Shown here piece by piece: positions 28,195-36,675 of a stretch of DNA of 64,000 bases (its first letter is position 1; each line of letters opens with the position of its first letter). Location of the stretch: assembly GCA_027943745.1 (NCBI GenBank), contig AP025763.1, positions 2,542,001 to 2,606,000 on the forward strand, in the 5' to 3' direction. The notes under the pieces are model-generated. The model was given only the letters and a program-made list of their open reading frames with translations, ran no database searches and was not told where the DNA came from. This DNA comes from Neptuniibacter victor (GTDB taxonomy: Bacteria; Pseudomonadota; Gammaproteobacteria; Pseudomonadales; Balneatricaceae). The position numbers and the translations under genes are program-made.

Positions 28195-30159
28195 ATGCAT
28201 CGCTTTATTAGTACTCCTCTCGCTTTTCTAACACTTTATATTTTATCTGCGACCAACGCTTCGGCTACGGCATCCATCGACACACAACGCAAACAATTTC
28301 TCCAAGCCGAATCGTTACTGAAAAAAAACAAGCTCCCCGAGTACCAAAAGCTTCGCACTCAATTAGATAGCTACCCTCTAGCGCCTTATCTTGATTACCA
28401 ACAAACACTACGAAGCTTGAATAAATCAAAATCAAAACAGATAAGTACATTTATCGATAAATATAGCGATCTACCCATAGCAAACAGGCTCAATCGCACC
28501 TGGCTAAACCACCTCAATAAACACAAGCAGTGGAAGCGATACGCTCAGCACTTTGCTGCATACCCTGTCAGCAATACTCGTTACGAATGCCAGCAACAGT
28601 TCGCCCTATTTAATGGTACGAAAAAACAAAAGAAATCTGCGCTCTACAAAGCCCGCGAGCTATGGTTAGTTGGAAACTCGCAACCCAAAGCATGCGACCC
28701 TTTGTTTAAAGCATGGATGGCGACAGGCAGACCCACTTCAAGTGAAGCTCATGATCGTTTTTGGTTAAGTATCACGCAAAACAACATCAAACTCGCTCGC
28801 TACCTCGATAAAAAAATCACCCAGAAAAAGCAGAAAACGAACAGCTCTGCATTCTGGTCTCTTTACAACAAGCCCGAAACATTCACACCCAAGAAGCTCA
28901 ATAGAATCCCTGAAGCTCATCGCATAGTCACGGCAAAGCTAATTTTCAAACGCTGGTACCGGAGCCAGCCAATCAGTGCCGTCAACGCTTGGGTTAAGCA
29001 TCGTGATCAGCTTATGCCTATCTCGGATCAACTCACTGTCACTGAATACATGGGCGTTCGTTTAAACCGTAACTATCACTCCAAAGCGATTGAGCTCTCC
29101 ACACGTCTTGATCCTAATTACAAGGTTGATGCCATTATAGAGAGCCGGATTAGAAACGCTTTAGCCCAGCAAAACTGGAAAGCTGTTAGGGAAGGTGTGA
29201 AACACCTTAATGAAGAACAAAGAAAGGACCCTAAATGGCAATATTGGGATCTAATCGCTGATCGCCACTTAGCGCCTCATCAAAGTCACAAACAGCAGGT
29301 TGAGCAGCTCTCAAAGGACAGAAGCTTTTACGGTTTCCTTGCCGCTGAGCTTAACAACAGCCCTTTTGAACTCAATGCCAAGATCGATAAATTGAATAAC
29401 GAAGCACTTACAGAATTAAAACAACAGCCTGCGGTAACGCGAGCAAGGGAGCTTTTCAAGCTTGGCCGACTAACGGAGGCCAATAGGGAGTGGAATCTCG
29501 CACTTTCCAGCATGAATGAGGAAGAGATAAACTTAGCAGGCTATATAGCAAAGTCTTGGGGATGGCATCTACAAGCAATCATTAACGCGGCTAAAACAAA
29601 GCGCTGGGATCATATCGAACTACGTTTTCCACATCCACATGCAAACCTTTTTAAAACATACGCAGGTAAAAACGATTTAGACCTCAGCTTCCCCGTTGCC
29701 ATCGCGCGCCAAGAGAGTGCTTTTCTTTACAATGCGCAATCGCGGGTGGGCGCACGCGGCCTGATGCAACTTATGCCAAAAACAGCTAAAGAAACAGCTA
29801 AGAAACATAAAGTTCCTTATAAAAAGACCAGCCAACTTTATGACCCGGAAACAAACATTACCTTAGGTTCAGCCTATTTGGGCGATATGCTAAAACGTTT
29901 CGATAACAACCCAGCCTATGCGTCAGCCGCTTATAATGCAGGCCCACATCGGGTAAAAAAATGGTTAAAACAAAGAGGCCATCTGCCACTGGACATTTGG
30001 ATTGAAACGATCCCTTTTAAAGAAACTAGGAAATACGTTCAGAACGTCCTTGCTTTCAGAGTAATTTATGACCGTCTTGAAGGAAGAGAAGCTAGCTTAC
30101 TAACTGAAAAACAAGTAAAACTTTTGGCCCTCAACCAAAACAAGAAAACAGCTCTTTAA
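28195..30159 (+). CDS. slt: Soluble lytic murein transglycosylase Slt
   Basis: Periplasmic peptidoglycan lytic transglycosylase, about 654 residues, the Slt70 layout. A signal peptide (FISTPLAFLTLYILSATNASA) precedes a long superhelical U/L domain (to about 480). The C-terminal SLT domain has the catalytic Glu in VAIARQESAFLYN, then SRVGARGLMQLMPKTA and ASAAYNAGP. AGGA at 28184-28187 is 7 bases from ATG 28195; TTG at 28189 would be too close. tatD follows 17 bases after, so they may be co-transcribed. Confidence 0.95.
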   Translation: MHRFISTPLAFLTLYILSATNASATASIDTQRKQFLQAESLLKKNKLPEYQKLRTQLDSYPLAPYLDYQQTLRSLNKSKSKQISTFIDKYSDLPIANRLNRTWLNHLNKHKQWKRYAQHFAAYPVSNTRYECQQQFALFNGTKKQKKSALYKARELWLVGNSQPKACDPLFKAWMATGRPTSSEAHDRFWLSITQNNIKLARYLDKKITQKKQKTNSSAFWSLYNKPETFTPKKLNRIPEAHRIVTAKLIFKRWYRSQPISAVNAWVKHRDQLMPISDQLTVTEYMGVRLNRNYHSKAIELSTRLDPNYKVDAIIESRIRNALAQQNWKAVREGVKHLNEEQRKDPKWQYWDLIADRHLAPHQSHKQQVEQLSKDRSFYGFLAAELNNSPFELNAKIDKLNNEALTELKQQPAVTRARELFKLGRLTEANREWNLALSSMNEEEINLAGYIAKSWGWHLQAIINAAKTKRWDHIELRFPHPHANLFKTYAGKNDLDLSFPVAIARQESAFLYNAQSRVGARGLMQLMPKTAKETAKKHKVPYKKTSQLYDPETNITLGSAYLGDMLKRFDNNPAYASAAYNAGPHRVKKWLKQRGHLPLDIWIETIPFKETRKYVQNVLAFRVIYDRLEGREASLLTEKQVKLLALNQNKKTAL

Positions 30160-30176
30160 TCTTAAGGCGTGAATAA

Positions 30177-30986
30177 ATGGGCAAGCTAAACTGGATCGAT
30201 ATTGGTGTAAATCTAACCGATGGTAGTTTCGATAAAGACCGCAACGATGTCATAGAGCAAGCATTTACGAATGGAATAGAGCAGTTAGTCATCACTGGCA
30301 CCAGCTTAAAAGAATCCATAGAAGCGATTGCCCTATGCCAACAGTATCCTGGGCATCTTTTTTGCACAGTCGGCATTCACCCCCATTACGCTAAAGACCA
30401 TCAGAAAGCAGACATTAACGAACTACTAGCCCTCTCCTCTGAGTCCTGTGTTGTAGCAATTGGAGAGATGGGGCTCGACTTTAACAGAAACTTTTCAGAT
30501 CCAAGCCAACAAATAACAACCTTCGAACATCAGCTAGAGATTGCTTCAAACGCACAACTTCCTCTTTTTTTACACGAACGCGATGCCCATAAACAACAAC
30601 TGGAGATGCTCTCTTCCCATCGTGACGATTTTATCCACGCCGTGGCACACTGCTTTACTGGCACAAAAGAGGAGCTCTATAACTATTTAGACTTAGATCT
30701 GCACATAGGGATTACTGGCTGGATTTGTGATGAAAGGCGAGGAATCTCTTTGCAGAAACTACTCAAAGAGATTCCCAAAAATCGCTTAATGATAGAAACG
30801 GATGCGCCCTATTTACTGCCACGAGATTTAAAACCTAAACCTAAATCACGCAGAAACACACCGAGTAATCTGCCACATATAGCAGACAAAATAGCAAATC
30901 TACTCAATAAAGATTTGGCACAATTGAATGAAGAAATTCAAAATAACACACGCTCATTTTTTAAACTTCCGCCACCAAATCATTAA
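30177..30986 (+). CDS. tatD: TatD-family metal-dependent DNase
   Basis: Metal-dependent hydrolase of the TatD family, 269 residues, cytoplasmic 3'-5' exonuclease activity in E. coli TatD. Metal-binding motifs are seen: the start WIDIGVNLTDGSFDKD, the HPHY histidines in VGIHPHYAKD, the Glu of AIGEMGLD, HCFTGTKEE, and ETDAPYLLPRDL at the C-terminus. IGVNLTD suits TatD rather than YcfH/YjjV. It is 17 bases downstream of slt. The 3' end overlaps the convergent glutaredoxin-like gene by 26 bases. Confidence 0.92.
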   Translation: MGKLNWIDIGVNLTDGSFDKDRNDVIEQAFTNGIEQLVITGTSLKESIEAIALCQQYPGHLFCTVGIHPHYAKDHQKADINELLALSSESCVVAIGEMGLDFNRNFSDPSQQITTFEHQLEIASNAQLPLFLHERDAHKQQLEMLSSHRDDFIHAVAHCFTGTKEELYNYLDLDLHIGITGWICDERRGISLQKLLKEIPKNRLMIETDAPYLLPRDLKPKPKSRRNTPSNLPHIADKIANLLNKDLAQLNEEIQNNTRSFFKLPPPNH

Positions 30987-31215
30987 GAAATTGACGAAGC
31001 TGCTGGTGGTCAAATGGCCACCCTAATTCCTTTCCACTTTCTACATCCACCAGTACAGGAATTCGAGTCGCATATTTATCTAACAACACATTATCTTCTG
31101 CTATATCAACGTGGTAAACGTCGTAAGCGCAAGCCTCTAGAGCACTAATTACAACCCCTTCTGCCACTTCGCACAGATGACAACCAAGCGTTCCCATCAA
31201 TTCTAATTCACGCAT
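30961..31215 (-). CDS. Glutaredoxin-family (DUF836-like) thiol protein
   Basis: An 84-residue single-domain thioredoxin-fold protein. The CXXC motif (Cys12-His-Leu-Cys15, in LGCHLCEVAE) is at the N-terminus and the cis-proline segment TRIPVLVDVESG follows, as in the DUF836/glutaredoxin-like group. A thiol-disulfide role is inferred from the intact CXXC. Its coding region overlaps the end of tatD by 26 bases on the opposite strand. The next gene upstream is divergent. Confidence 0.88.
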   Translation of the reverse strand: MRELELMGTLGCHLCEVAEGVVISALEACAYDVYHVDIAEDNVLLDKYATRIPVLVDVESGKELGWPFDHQQLRQFLNDLVAEV

Positions 31216-31382
31216 CCGATCCCCTTTAACAAATCACTCAATACGAATATTTTATAATTTTAGAACTTTTAGTCATTAATTTTCAAAACTAGCATTTGCT
31301 GCACTGCGCCAGATCAGAGAATTATGTTTTAATAGCATGATAAAATCCCTATTAATTATAATGAATATTGTTCTAGCTGAAG

Positions 31383-31910
31383 ATGAAAAACAAAATCACT
31401 CCTCAAAATAATGAAGTATGTTTGGGTGACGATGAATTTATCGTATCTAAAACAGACCGAAAGGGAATCATCACTTACACTAACCGCGTATTTATGCAGA
31501 TAGCGGGATTTAGTGAATCTGAATTACTCGGCACCCAACATAATATCGTACGCCATCCAGATATGCCTCGTGGCGTTTTTAAATTTTTATGGCAAACACT
31601 AGAGCAAGAAGACGAGTTCTTCGGCTATGTAAAAAATCTCTGCAAAGATGGTTCTTATTACTGGGTTTTTGCCAATATCACTCCTGACTACGACGGTAAC
31701 GGCAACCTTGCAGGATATTATTCGGTAAGACGCAAACCTAGCCAGTTAGCGATCAACACGCTGTCGCCTATCTACCAAGAGATGCTTGCAGTCGAACAAT
31801 CGGGAAGCGCTCGCGACGCTGCAGACCGTTCTATCGCACTTTTACAGTCAAAGCTAGACGAACTAGGAGTTAGCTACTTTGAACTTGTGATGAGCTTAGA
31901 TAAGGATTGA
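31383..31910 (+). CDS. PAS-domain signal protein (Aer/CetB-like)
   Basis: Soluble 175-residue protein with one PAS domain (about 10-125) like the N-terminus of the aerotaxis receptor Aer. Key stretches are [42 protein letters not shown] and [21 protein letters not shown], close to the Aer FAD-binding PAS. There is no transmembrane helix and no MCP domain; these are supplied by the next gene, 7 bases downstream. It probably senses redox state through FAD and passes the signal to the MCP, as CetB does to CetA in Campylobacter. Confidence 0.85.
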   Translation: MKNKITPQNNEVCLGDDEFIVSKTDRKGIITYTNRVFMQIAGFSESELLGTQHNIVRHPDMPRGVFKFLWQTLEQEDEFFGYVKNLCKDGSYYWVFANITPDYDGNGNLAGYYSVRRKPSQLAINTLSPIYQEMLAVEQSGSARDAADRSIALLQSKLDELGVSYFELVMSLDKD

Positions 31911-31917
31911 GATACCA

Positions 31918-33408
31918 ATGAGAACTAAATCTTACGCTAACAATACCAGTCGGGGCGTTCCATTCTTACGATCACGCGCTAAGTGGATAGTCATTGCTTG
32001 GAATCTACTGCTGCTCTCTACGCTTGTATTAACTGCAGTTTTTATAGAAGCAACATGGTGGTTAATAGCCCCTGCCATTCTAGGCCTCGCCCTATCCACC
32101 TATTCACTCAAAACAAACAGCTACGCGGTTGAAGCATTAGAACGCATCAACACAACCCTCACTAAAGCAAATACAGGTGATTTTAGTACTCGAATCACCT
32201 CGGTCGCCGGCTTAGGTGAAGTGGGTAAAGTTGCATGGGAATTAAACGACTTATTGGATCGCGTCGAATCCTATTTTAAAGAGGTCGATGCTTGCTTCAG
32301 CTATGTAGCAGAGGGGCGTTACGATCGAAAGGCCTTGTATAAAGGGATGCCTGGAAGGTTAAGAAAGTCTCTATCTCAAATCAACATATCCTTGGAAAAG
32401 ATGGAAGAAGGCGCCAAATTCTTAGCTTCTAACCAACTAAAATCTGAACTGCACAATCTCAATACAACCCACCTAATTGAAAACCTTAAGCGAAACCAGG
32501 CAGATCTCGTAAAGATATCTGAAGAGATGGAGCAAGTGGAAAGCATTGCGGCAACAAATGGTGAAGCCGCAACAAACAGCCAAGGTACGGTTGAAGACAT
32601 GAGCATCTCCCTCGAAAGCATCAGCAAAAACATTGCTAACGTTTCAGATGTCACCAAAGCACTCGAAGATGATAGTGAAAAAGTATCTGAATCCCTGTCA
32701 ATCATCACAGACATTGCCGATCAAACAAGTTTACTTGCCCTGAACGCTGCAATCGAAGCCGCTCGAGCAGGAGAGCAAGGTCGCGGATTTGCGGTGGTTG
32801 CCGATGAAGTTAAAGCACTCTCTAACCGGACAAAGGAAGCCGCTATAGAGGTAACCGAAACGATTAATAGCTTCAGTGAGCGAGTTAAAGAGATGGTCCA
32901 ACAAGCAGAAGTTTCATCTCAAGCGACTGAAGAAATTAGTGAACGTGTTCAACACTTTAGAGAACAGTTTACTGATATAGCACGCTCCGCAGATGACACC
33001 CAACGCTATGTCTCCTATGCAAAAGACCGGACGTTTGGGTCTTTAGCAAAAGCAGATCATGTTATTTATAAGCAAAACGGTTATATAGCACTTGATGATT
33101 CACAAGACCGAAATACAGAAATAACGGCAGTTGCTCGCACGCATACTGAATGCCGATTAGGCAAATGGTATTACGAAGGTGTTGGTGCTGAAAATTTTCA
33201 AGGCACAAAAGCTTATAGCAAAATTGAACAACCACATGCTGCAGTGCATTCAGCCGTACACAAAGCGGTTTCTATGCGTGATGAAAACTGGCGTAAAAAC
33301 CCAGAAATCAGAGAGAATATTGTCGCAAACATGCGTCATGCGGAGGAAGAGAGTTACAAAATTCTGCAATATATCGATGATATGATCGATGAAAGGCACG
33401 CTATTTAG
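31918..33408 (+). CDS. Methyl-accepting chemotaxis protein with HAMP and CZB domains
   Basis: 496-residue receptor. Two membrane helices (about 22-42 and 46-64) lie so close that almost no periplasmic domain is left, so sensing must be intracellular. HAMP-like segments follow (about 70-165), then a methyl-accepting domain whose tip reads [25 protein letters not shown]. The C-terminus (about 400-490) is a CZB zinc-binding domain: a His/Cys pair in [13 protein letters not shown], then [12 protein letters not shown]. It sits directly after the PAS gene, so the two likely form a two-protein energy-taxis receptor that also reads zinc or hypochlorite-type signals. Confidence 0.9.
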   Translation: MRTKSYANNTSRGVPFLRSRAKWIVIAWNLLLLSTLVLTAVFIEATWWLIAPAILGLALSTYSLKTNSYAVEALERINTTLTKANTGDFSTRITSVAGLGEVGKVAWELNDLLDRVESYFKEVDACFSYVAEGRYDRKALYKGMPGRLRKSLSQINISLEKMEEGAKFLASNQLKSELHNLNTTHLIENLKRNQADLVKISEEMEQVESIAATNGEAATNSQGTVEDMSISLESISKNIANVSDVTKALEDDSEKVSESLSIITDIADQTSLLALNAAIEAARAGEQGRGFAVVADEVKALSNRTKEAAIEVTETINSFSERVKEMVQQAEVSSQATEEISERVQHFREQFTDIARSADDTQRYVSYAKDRTFGSLAKADHVIYKQNGYIALDDSQDRNTEITAVARTHTECRLGKWYYEGVGAENFQGTKAYSKIEQPHAAVHSAVHKAVSMRDENWRKNPEIRENIVANMRHAEEESYKILQYIDDMIDERHAI

Positions 33409-33491
33409 TCTTAACACCTTAGTGTGTTCGACCAAGGAATACCTTGCTTCATTGCATCGCACAAGAATATGCTGGTGCACAAGTTAACATT

Positions 33492-33513
33492 CTTGCAAAT
33501 GCTTTTTTGCAAG
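33492..33513. other. Inverted repeat in the phaC upstream region
   Basis: CTTGCAAA (33492-33499) / TTTGCAAG (33506-33513) with a 6-base spacer, between the MCP stop and phaC. It has no strong T-run; either a weak terminator for the MCP or an operator for phaC. Confidence 0.35.
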
Positions 33514-33599
33514 CCTATGCTGAATTTTCGGCAGTAATGCGCTAATCCCGCCTCCATAATCAATATGACTATGTGAAGCTTGGAAGATGGAAGACGGAT

Positions 33600-35357
33600 A
33601 TGACAAAGAAAGGCGAATCAATGGATAACAACAACCTGCTCTCCAACCCTCAGGAATTTATCGATTATCTGAACACTGAAACTCAAAAAATGTTTGAGAT
33701 GTTCTCAGCTTCTGGCGGTGATGATATTTTTTCTCAGTTCACACAGTCGTGGACTGAACTTGCAAACAAATCTTGGGAAGACCCGACAGTTTGGATCCGT
33801 GCTATCACGGACTACCAGCAAAGTCAGATGAACCTTTGGACCAACATGCTAACGGGCAAAAGCTCCACATCAGTTGCTGAACCAGCGCGTGGCGATCGTC
33901 GTTTCCAAGCTGACGAATGGTCTCAGAACCCTGTATTCGATTACATTAAGCAATCCTACCTTATCAGCTCTAAGCTTCTGCAAGAGATGGCTGCTAATGC
34001 CAATCTATCTGATAACGAACAGAAGAAACTAGAGTTTTACACTCAGCAGTACATTGATGCACTATCGCCAACTAACTTCGCTATTACTAACCCTGAAGTT
34101 TTGCAACAAGCCCTAGAAACAAAAGGCCAGAGCCTAGTTGACGGCCTAAAGAACTTGCTAGTCGACGTTGATAAAGGCCGTATCTCCATGACGGACGAAT
34201 CGGCGTTTGTACTCGGGGAAAACATCGCTACGACGGAAGGCACCGTTGTTTTTGAAAATGAGATGTTCCAGCTCATTCAGTACAAACCAAGTACTGAAGA
34301 AACTTTCTCTCGCCCGACACTTATCGTTCCTCCTTGCATCAATAAATTCTATATTCTTGATCTGCAAGAGAGCAATTCTTACGTCAAATATTGTGTTGAC
34401 CAAGGACAAACCACTTTCCTAGTTTCTTGGTTGAACCCTACGACAGAGCAGGGCCATATTAGCTGGGATGACTACATTGAAAAAGGTATTATCACAGCGA
34501 CAAATGTCGTTAAAGAGATCTCAAACAGCGATAAAATCAATGCCGTAGCTTGGTGTATTGGCGGTACCTTACTTGCGTCATCATTAGCGGTAATGGCTGC
34601 ACGCAAAGACACATCAATTGCTTCTGCAACGTTCCTAACAACGTTGATGGATTTCACTGATCCAGGCGACCTATGTGTATTTATCGATGAACAGCAAGTT
34701 AAAAAACTCGAAGACAAAGTAAATAATCAAGGCTATTTGAGCGGCCGCGAACTAGCGACCTCATTCAATATGCTACGCTCCAACGATTTAATCTGGTCAT
34801 ATGTTGTTAACAACTACCTTAAAGGCCAGAACCCACCACCGTTTGACATCCTTTATTGGAATAGTGATTCAACCAACCTACCTGCTGATATGTATACTTT
34901 TTATATCAACAGAATGTACTTGGATAACGCACTGGTTAAGAAAAATGAACTCACGCTTTGTGGTGAGAAGATCGATTTAGGTCAGGTCAAAATTCCTTGC
35001 TACTTCCTATCCACAATTGAAGATCACATCGCACCATGGAAAGGTACATTTGCGGGTACTGAAAACCTTAAAGGGAAGAACGAGTTTGTTCTAGGTGCAA
35101 GCGGACATGTTGCGGGCGTAATAAACCCAGCTTCTAAAAACCGTCGTAACTACTGGATCAATGGTGAGTTAGGCAAAGGTGCTGACCAATGGTTGGAATC
35201 AGCTGAGCGTCAAGAAGGCTCATGGTGGCCTCACTGGTCTGAGTGGCTTAAACGTCGTGCAGGTAAAAAAGTAGCTGCTCCTACCACAGAGGGTAACGAC
35301 ACCCATAAAGCAATTGAAGCAGCTCCTGGTCGCTACGTTACTGTACGTATCGACTAA
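33600..35357 (+). CDS. phaC: Class I poly(3-hydroxyalkanoate) synthase
   Basis: Polymerises (R)-3-hydroxyacyl-CoA into polyhydroxyalkanoate granules, about 585 residues. An N-terminal domain (PhaC_N) is followed by an alpha/beta fold with the lipase-like box AVAWCIGGTLLASS; Cys319 is the acylation nucleophile. Asp and His of the triad are in LSTIEDHIAPWKG and GASGHVAGVINPASKN. Starts at ATG 33600 or 33621 are both preceded by purine-rich sites; GTG 33573 is less likely. No phaA, phaB, phaR or phasin gene is adjacent. A strong terminator follows. Confidence 0.95.
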   Translation: MTKKGESMDNNNLLSNPQEFIDYLNTETQKMFEMFSASGGDDIFSQFTQSWTELANKSWEDPTVWIRAITDYQQSQMNLWTNMLTGKSSTSVAEPARGDRRFQADEWSQNPVFDYIKQSYLISSKLLQEMAANANLSDNEQKKLEFYTQQYIDALSPTNFAITNPEVLQQALETKGQSLVDGLKNLLVDVDKGRISMTDESAFVLGENIATTEGTVVFENEMFQLIQYKPSTEETFSRPTLIVPPCINKFYILDLQESNSYVKYCVDQGQTTFLVSWLNPTTEQGHISWDDYIEKGIITATNVVKEISNSDKINAVAWCIGGTLLASSLAVMAARKDTSIASATFLTTLMDFTDPGDLCVFIDEQQVKKLEDKVNNQGYLSGRELATSFNMLRSNDLIWSYVVNNYLKGQNPPPFDILYWNSDSTNLPADMYTFYINRMYLDNALVKKNELTLCGEKIDLGQVKIPCYFLSTIEDHIAPWKGTFAGTENLKGKNEFVLGASGHVAGVINPASKNRRNYWINGELGKGADQWLESAERQEGSWWPHWSEWLKRRAGKKVAAPTTEGNDTHKAIEAAPGRYVTVRID

Positions 35358-35372
35358 CAAAAAAGCTAAACA

Positions 35373-35400
35373 AAAAAAGGAGCCTCGGGGCTCCTTTTTT
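35373..35400 (+). terminator. Rho-independent terminator after phaC
   Basis: GGAGCC (35379-35384) / GGCTCC (35389-35394), TCGG loop, flanked by A7 and T6. The flanking A and T runs make it a likely bidirectional terminator between phaC and the convergent 35409-35822 gene. Confidence 0.92.
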
Positions 35401-35408
35401 ATTATTGA

Positions 35409-35822
35409 TCAACTCAAGCGATCAACCATTTCACTGATTTCAAACTTCAGCTGGTCGTCATCGGTATAACTCGCAAATTTAGCCGCCTTATCCAAAGCTA
35501 ATTTGGCTTCATCCCTTTCACCCTGCTCAAGCAACCGTTGGGCAAGGGAAAACTGTATGGATGCTTTATATTCAGTTTCTTTCAATGCTTTAGCACTATC
35601 ATAAGCTCGCTTATATAACCCAATAGCTGCACAGTTATCTTCCGTAAAGTCAGCTAAGCTTTCCCATAAGACAGGATGTTCATTACGTGTACCTGCCTGA
35701 TCATCACACAACTGTTTTAGCGCTTCATAGTATTGATAAAATAGCGTTTCATCATTCGCTTCAGCCGCAACCATCATTTTCTTTGCAAGCTGTTCGACCT
35801 GTTCAAAAAGGTGCGTATTCAT
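35409..35822 (-). CDS. Hypothetical TPR-like helical protein
   Basis: 137 residues, all-alpha, cytoplasmic. The last two thirds resemble tetratricopeptide repeats (CAAIGLYKRAYDSAKALKE; SIQFSLAQRLLEQGERDEAKLALDKAAKFA). It follows the SUKH-domain gene by 6 bases and is likely co-transcribed. No specific family is recognised. The pairing with a SUKH protein, which often acts as immunity or in scaffolding, is the only functional hint. Confidence 0.7.
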   Translation of the reverse strand: MNTHLFEQVEQLAKKMMVAAEANDETLFYQYYEALKQLCDDQAGTRNEHPVLWESLADFTEDNCAAIGLYKRAYDSAKALKETEYKASIQFSLAQRLLEQGERDEAKLALDKAAKFASYTDDDQLKFEISEMVDRLS

Positions 35823-35828
35823 TTGGCT

Positions 35829-36230
35829 TTAGCTCTCCAACCATACATCTTTAGCCCAACTCCATATCGAATCCCACTCGTCTTCCATATCCTCCCCAGA
35901 AAACCATAGAAAGATCTGGCCAACTTGTGAAATACAGTAAAAGCCGTTTGGGTGCTCGCAGATAGGAATATATTCACGCGGCATGCCGATATCCCATGCT
36001 CTTGAAGCAAGATCGGGCAGGAAAGTGTGCGAACTTGGGTCTGTGCAAGTTGCCGGCTCAATAGAACCACATACTATATCGCTCACCTCAAGCAGGAACT
36101 GCTTATACTCGTCGGGTAATGAGATTAGAATCGCTTCTTCTATCTCAACCAAATCGTCCTCATCCGGAAGTTCTAGGGGCACAGGGATTTTAACATTACG
36201 TTCCTGTAACAGCTCGATGATATCTTCCAT
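35829..36230 (-). CDS. SMI1/KNR4 (SUKH-1) domain protein
   Basis: 133-residue acidic protein of the SUKH superfamily: LVEIEEAILISLPDEYKQFLLEVSDI is the domain start and YIPICEHPNGFYCISQ, then VWLES, the end. Many bacterial SUKH proteins are immunity partners of contact-dependent or polymorphic toxins, but no toxin gene is next to it. It leads a two-gene operon with the TPR-like gene, spaced by 6 bases. Function here is unknown. Confidence 0.82.
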   Translation of the reverse strand: MEDIIELLQERNVKIPVPLELPDEDDLVEIEEAILISLPDEYKQFLLEVSDIVCGSIEPATCTDPSSHTFLPDLASRAWDIGMPREYIPICEHPNGFYCISQVGQIFLWFSGEDMEDEWDSIWSWAKDVWLES

Positions 36231-36675
36231 TTAAAGACTCCAAAATATACTCAAGGGCGTGAAGACTAGTCTAGACACTCTTGGATGTAAACATCCAAAA
36301 ACAATACAAAAAATAGGATTTAGCCTCTTTTAATAACTCATAGAAATAAATCAATAAACAGAAGTTATAAAATGTATCCCTAAGTAGCACACCAACCACC
36401 AAAAGAGTAAGACTTTAGGATAATTCTAATCCAAATTGCTAACGCCTTTAGCTTTATTACCCAAGACATTGTCGACAAAATCCGTATAATTCGCGCCAAC
36501 TGCACTGCAACATTAAAAGTTGTCACACATTTATGCTTTTGAATTGCAGGCTTTGAAGTCTCGAGTAATAACGGATTGATGAGTTATCGATGTAATATCA
36601 CTTCCGTTGCGGCCACAAGCCCCATTACCGTGTCACTTCACAAACCATTATTATTATTAAAATGGCGAAGTTCCT
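36231..36675. promoter_or_regulatory. 445-base mqo/SUKH divergent control region
   Basis: No gene is seen. It holds overlapping palindromes AGACTAGTCT (36263-36272) and GTCTAGAC (36269-36276). A perfect dyad TTGGATGT-AA-ACATCCAA lies at 36281-36298, about 51 bases upstream of the SUKH start. A TATAAT box (36485-36490) would give a long (~180-base) mqo leader. In the leader CTGCAA and TTGCAG could pair around a CAAC/GTTG stem. Sites are by inspection only. Confidence 0.5.
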
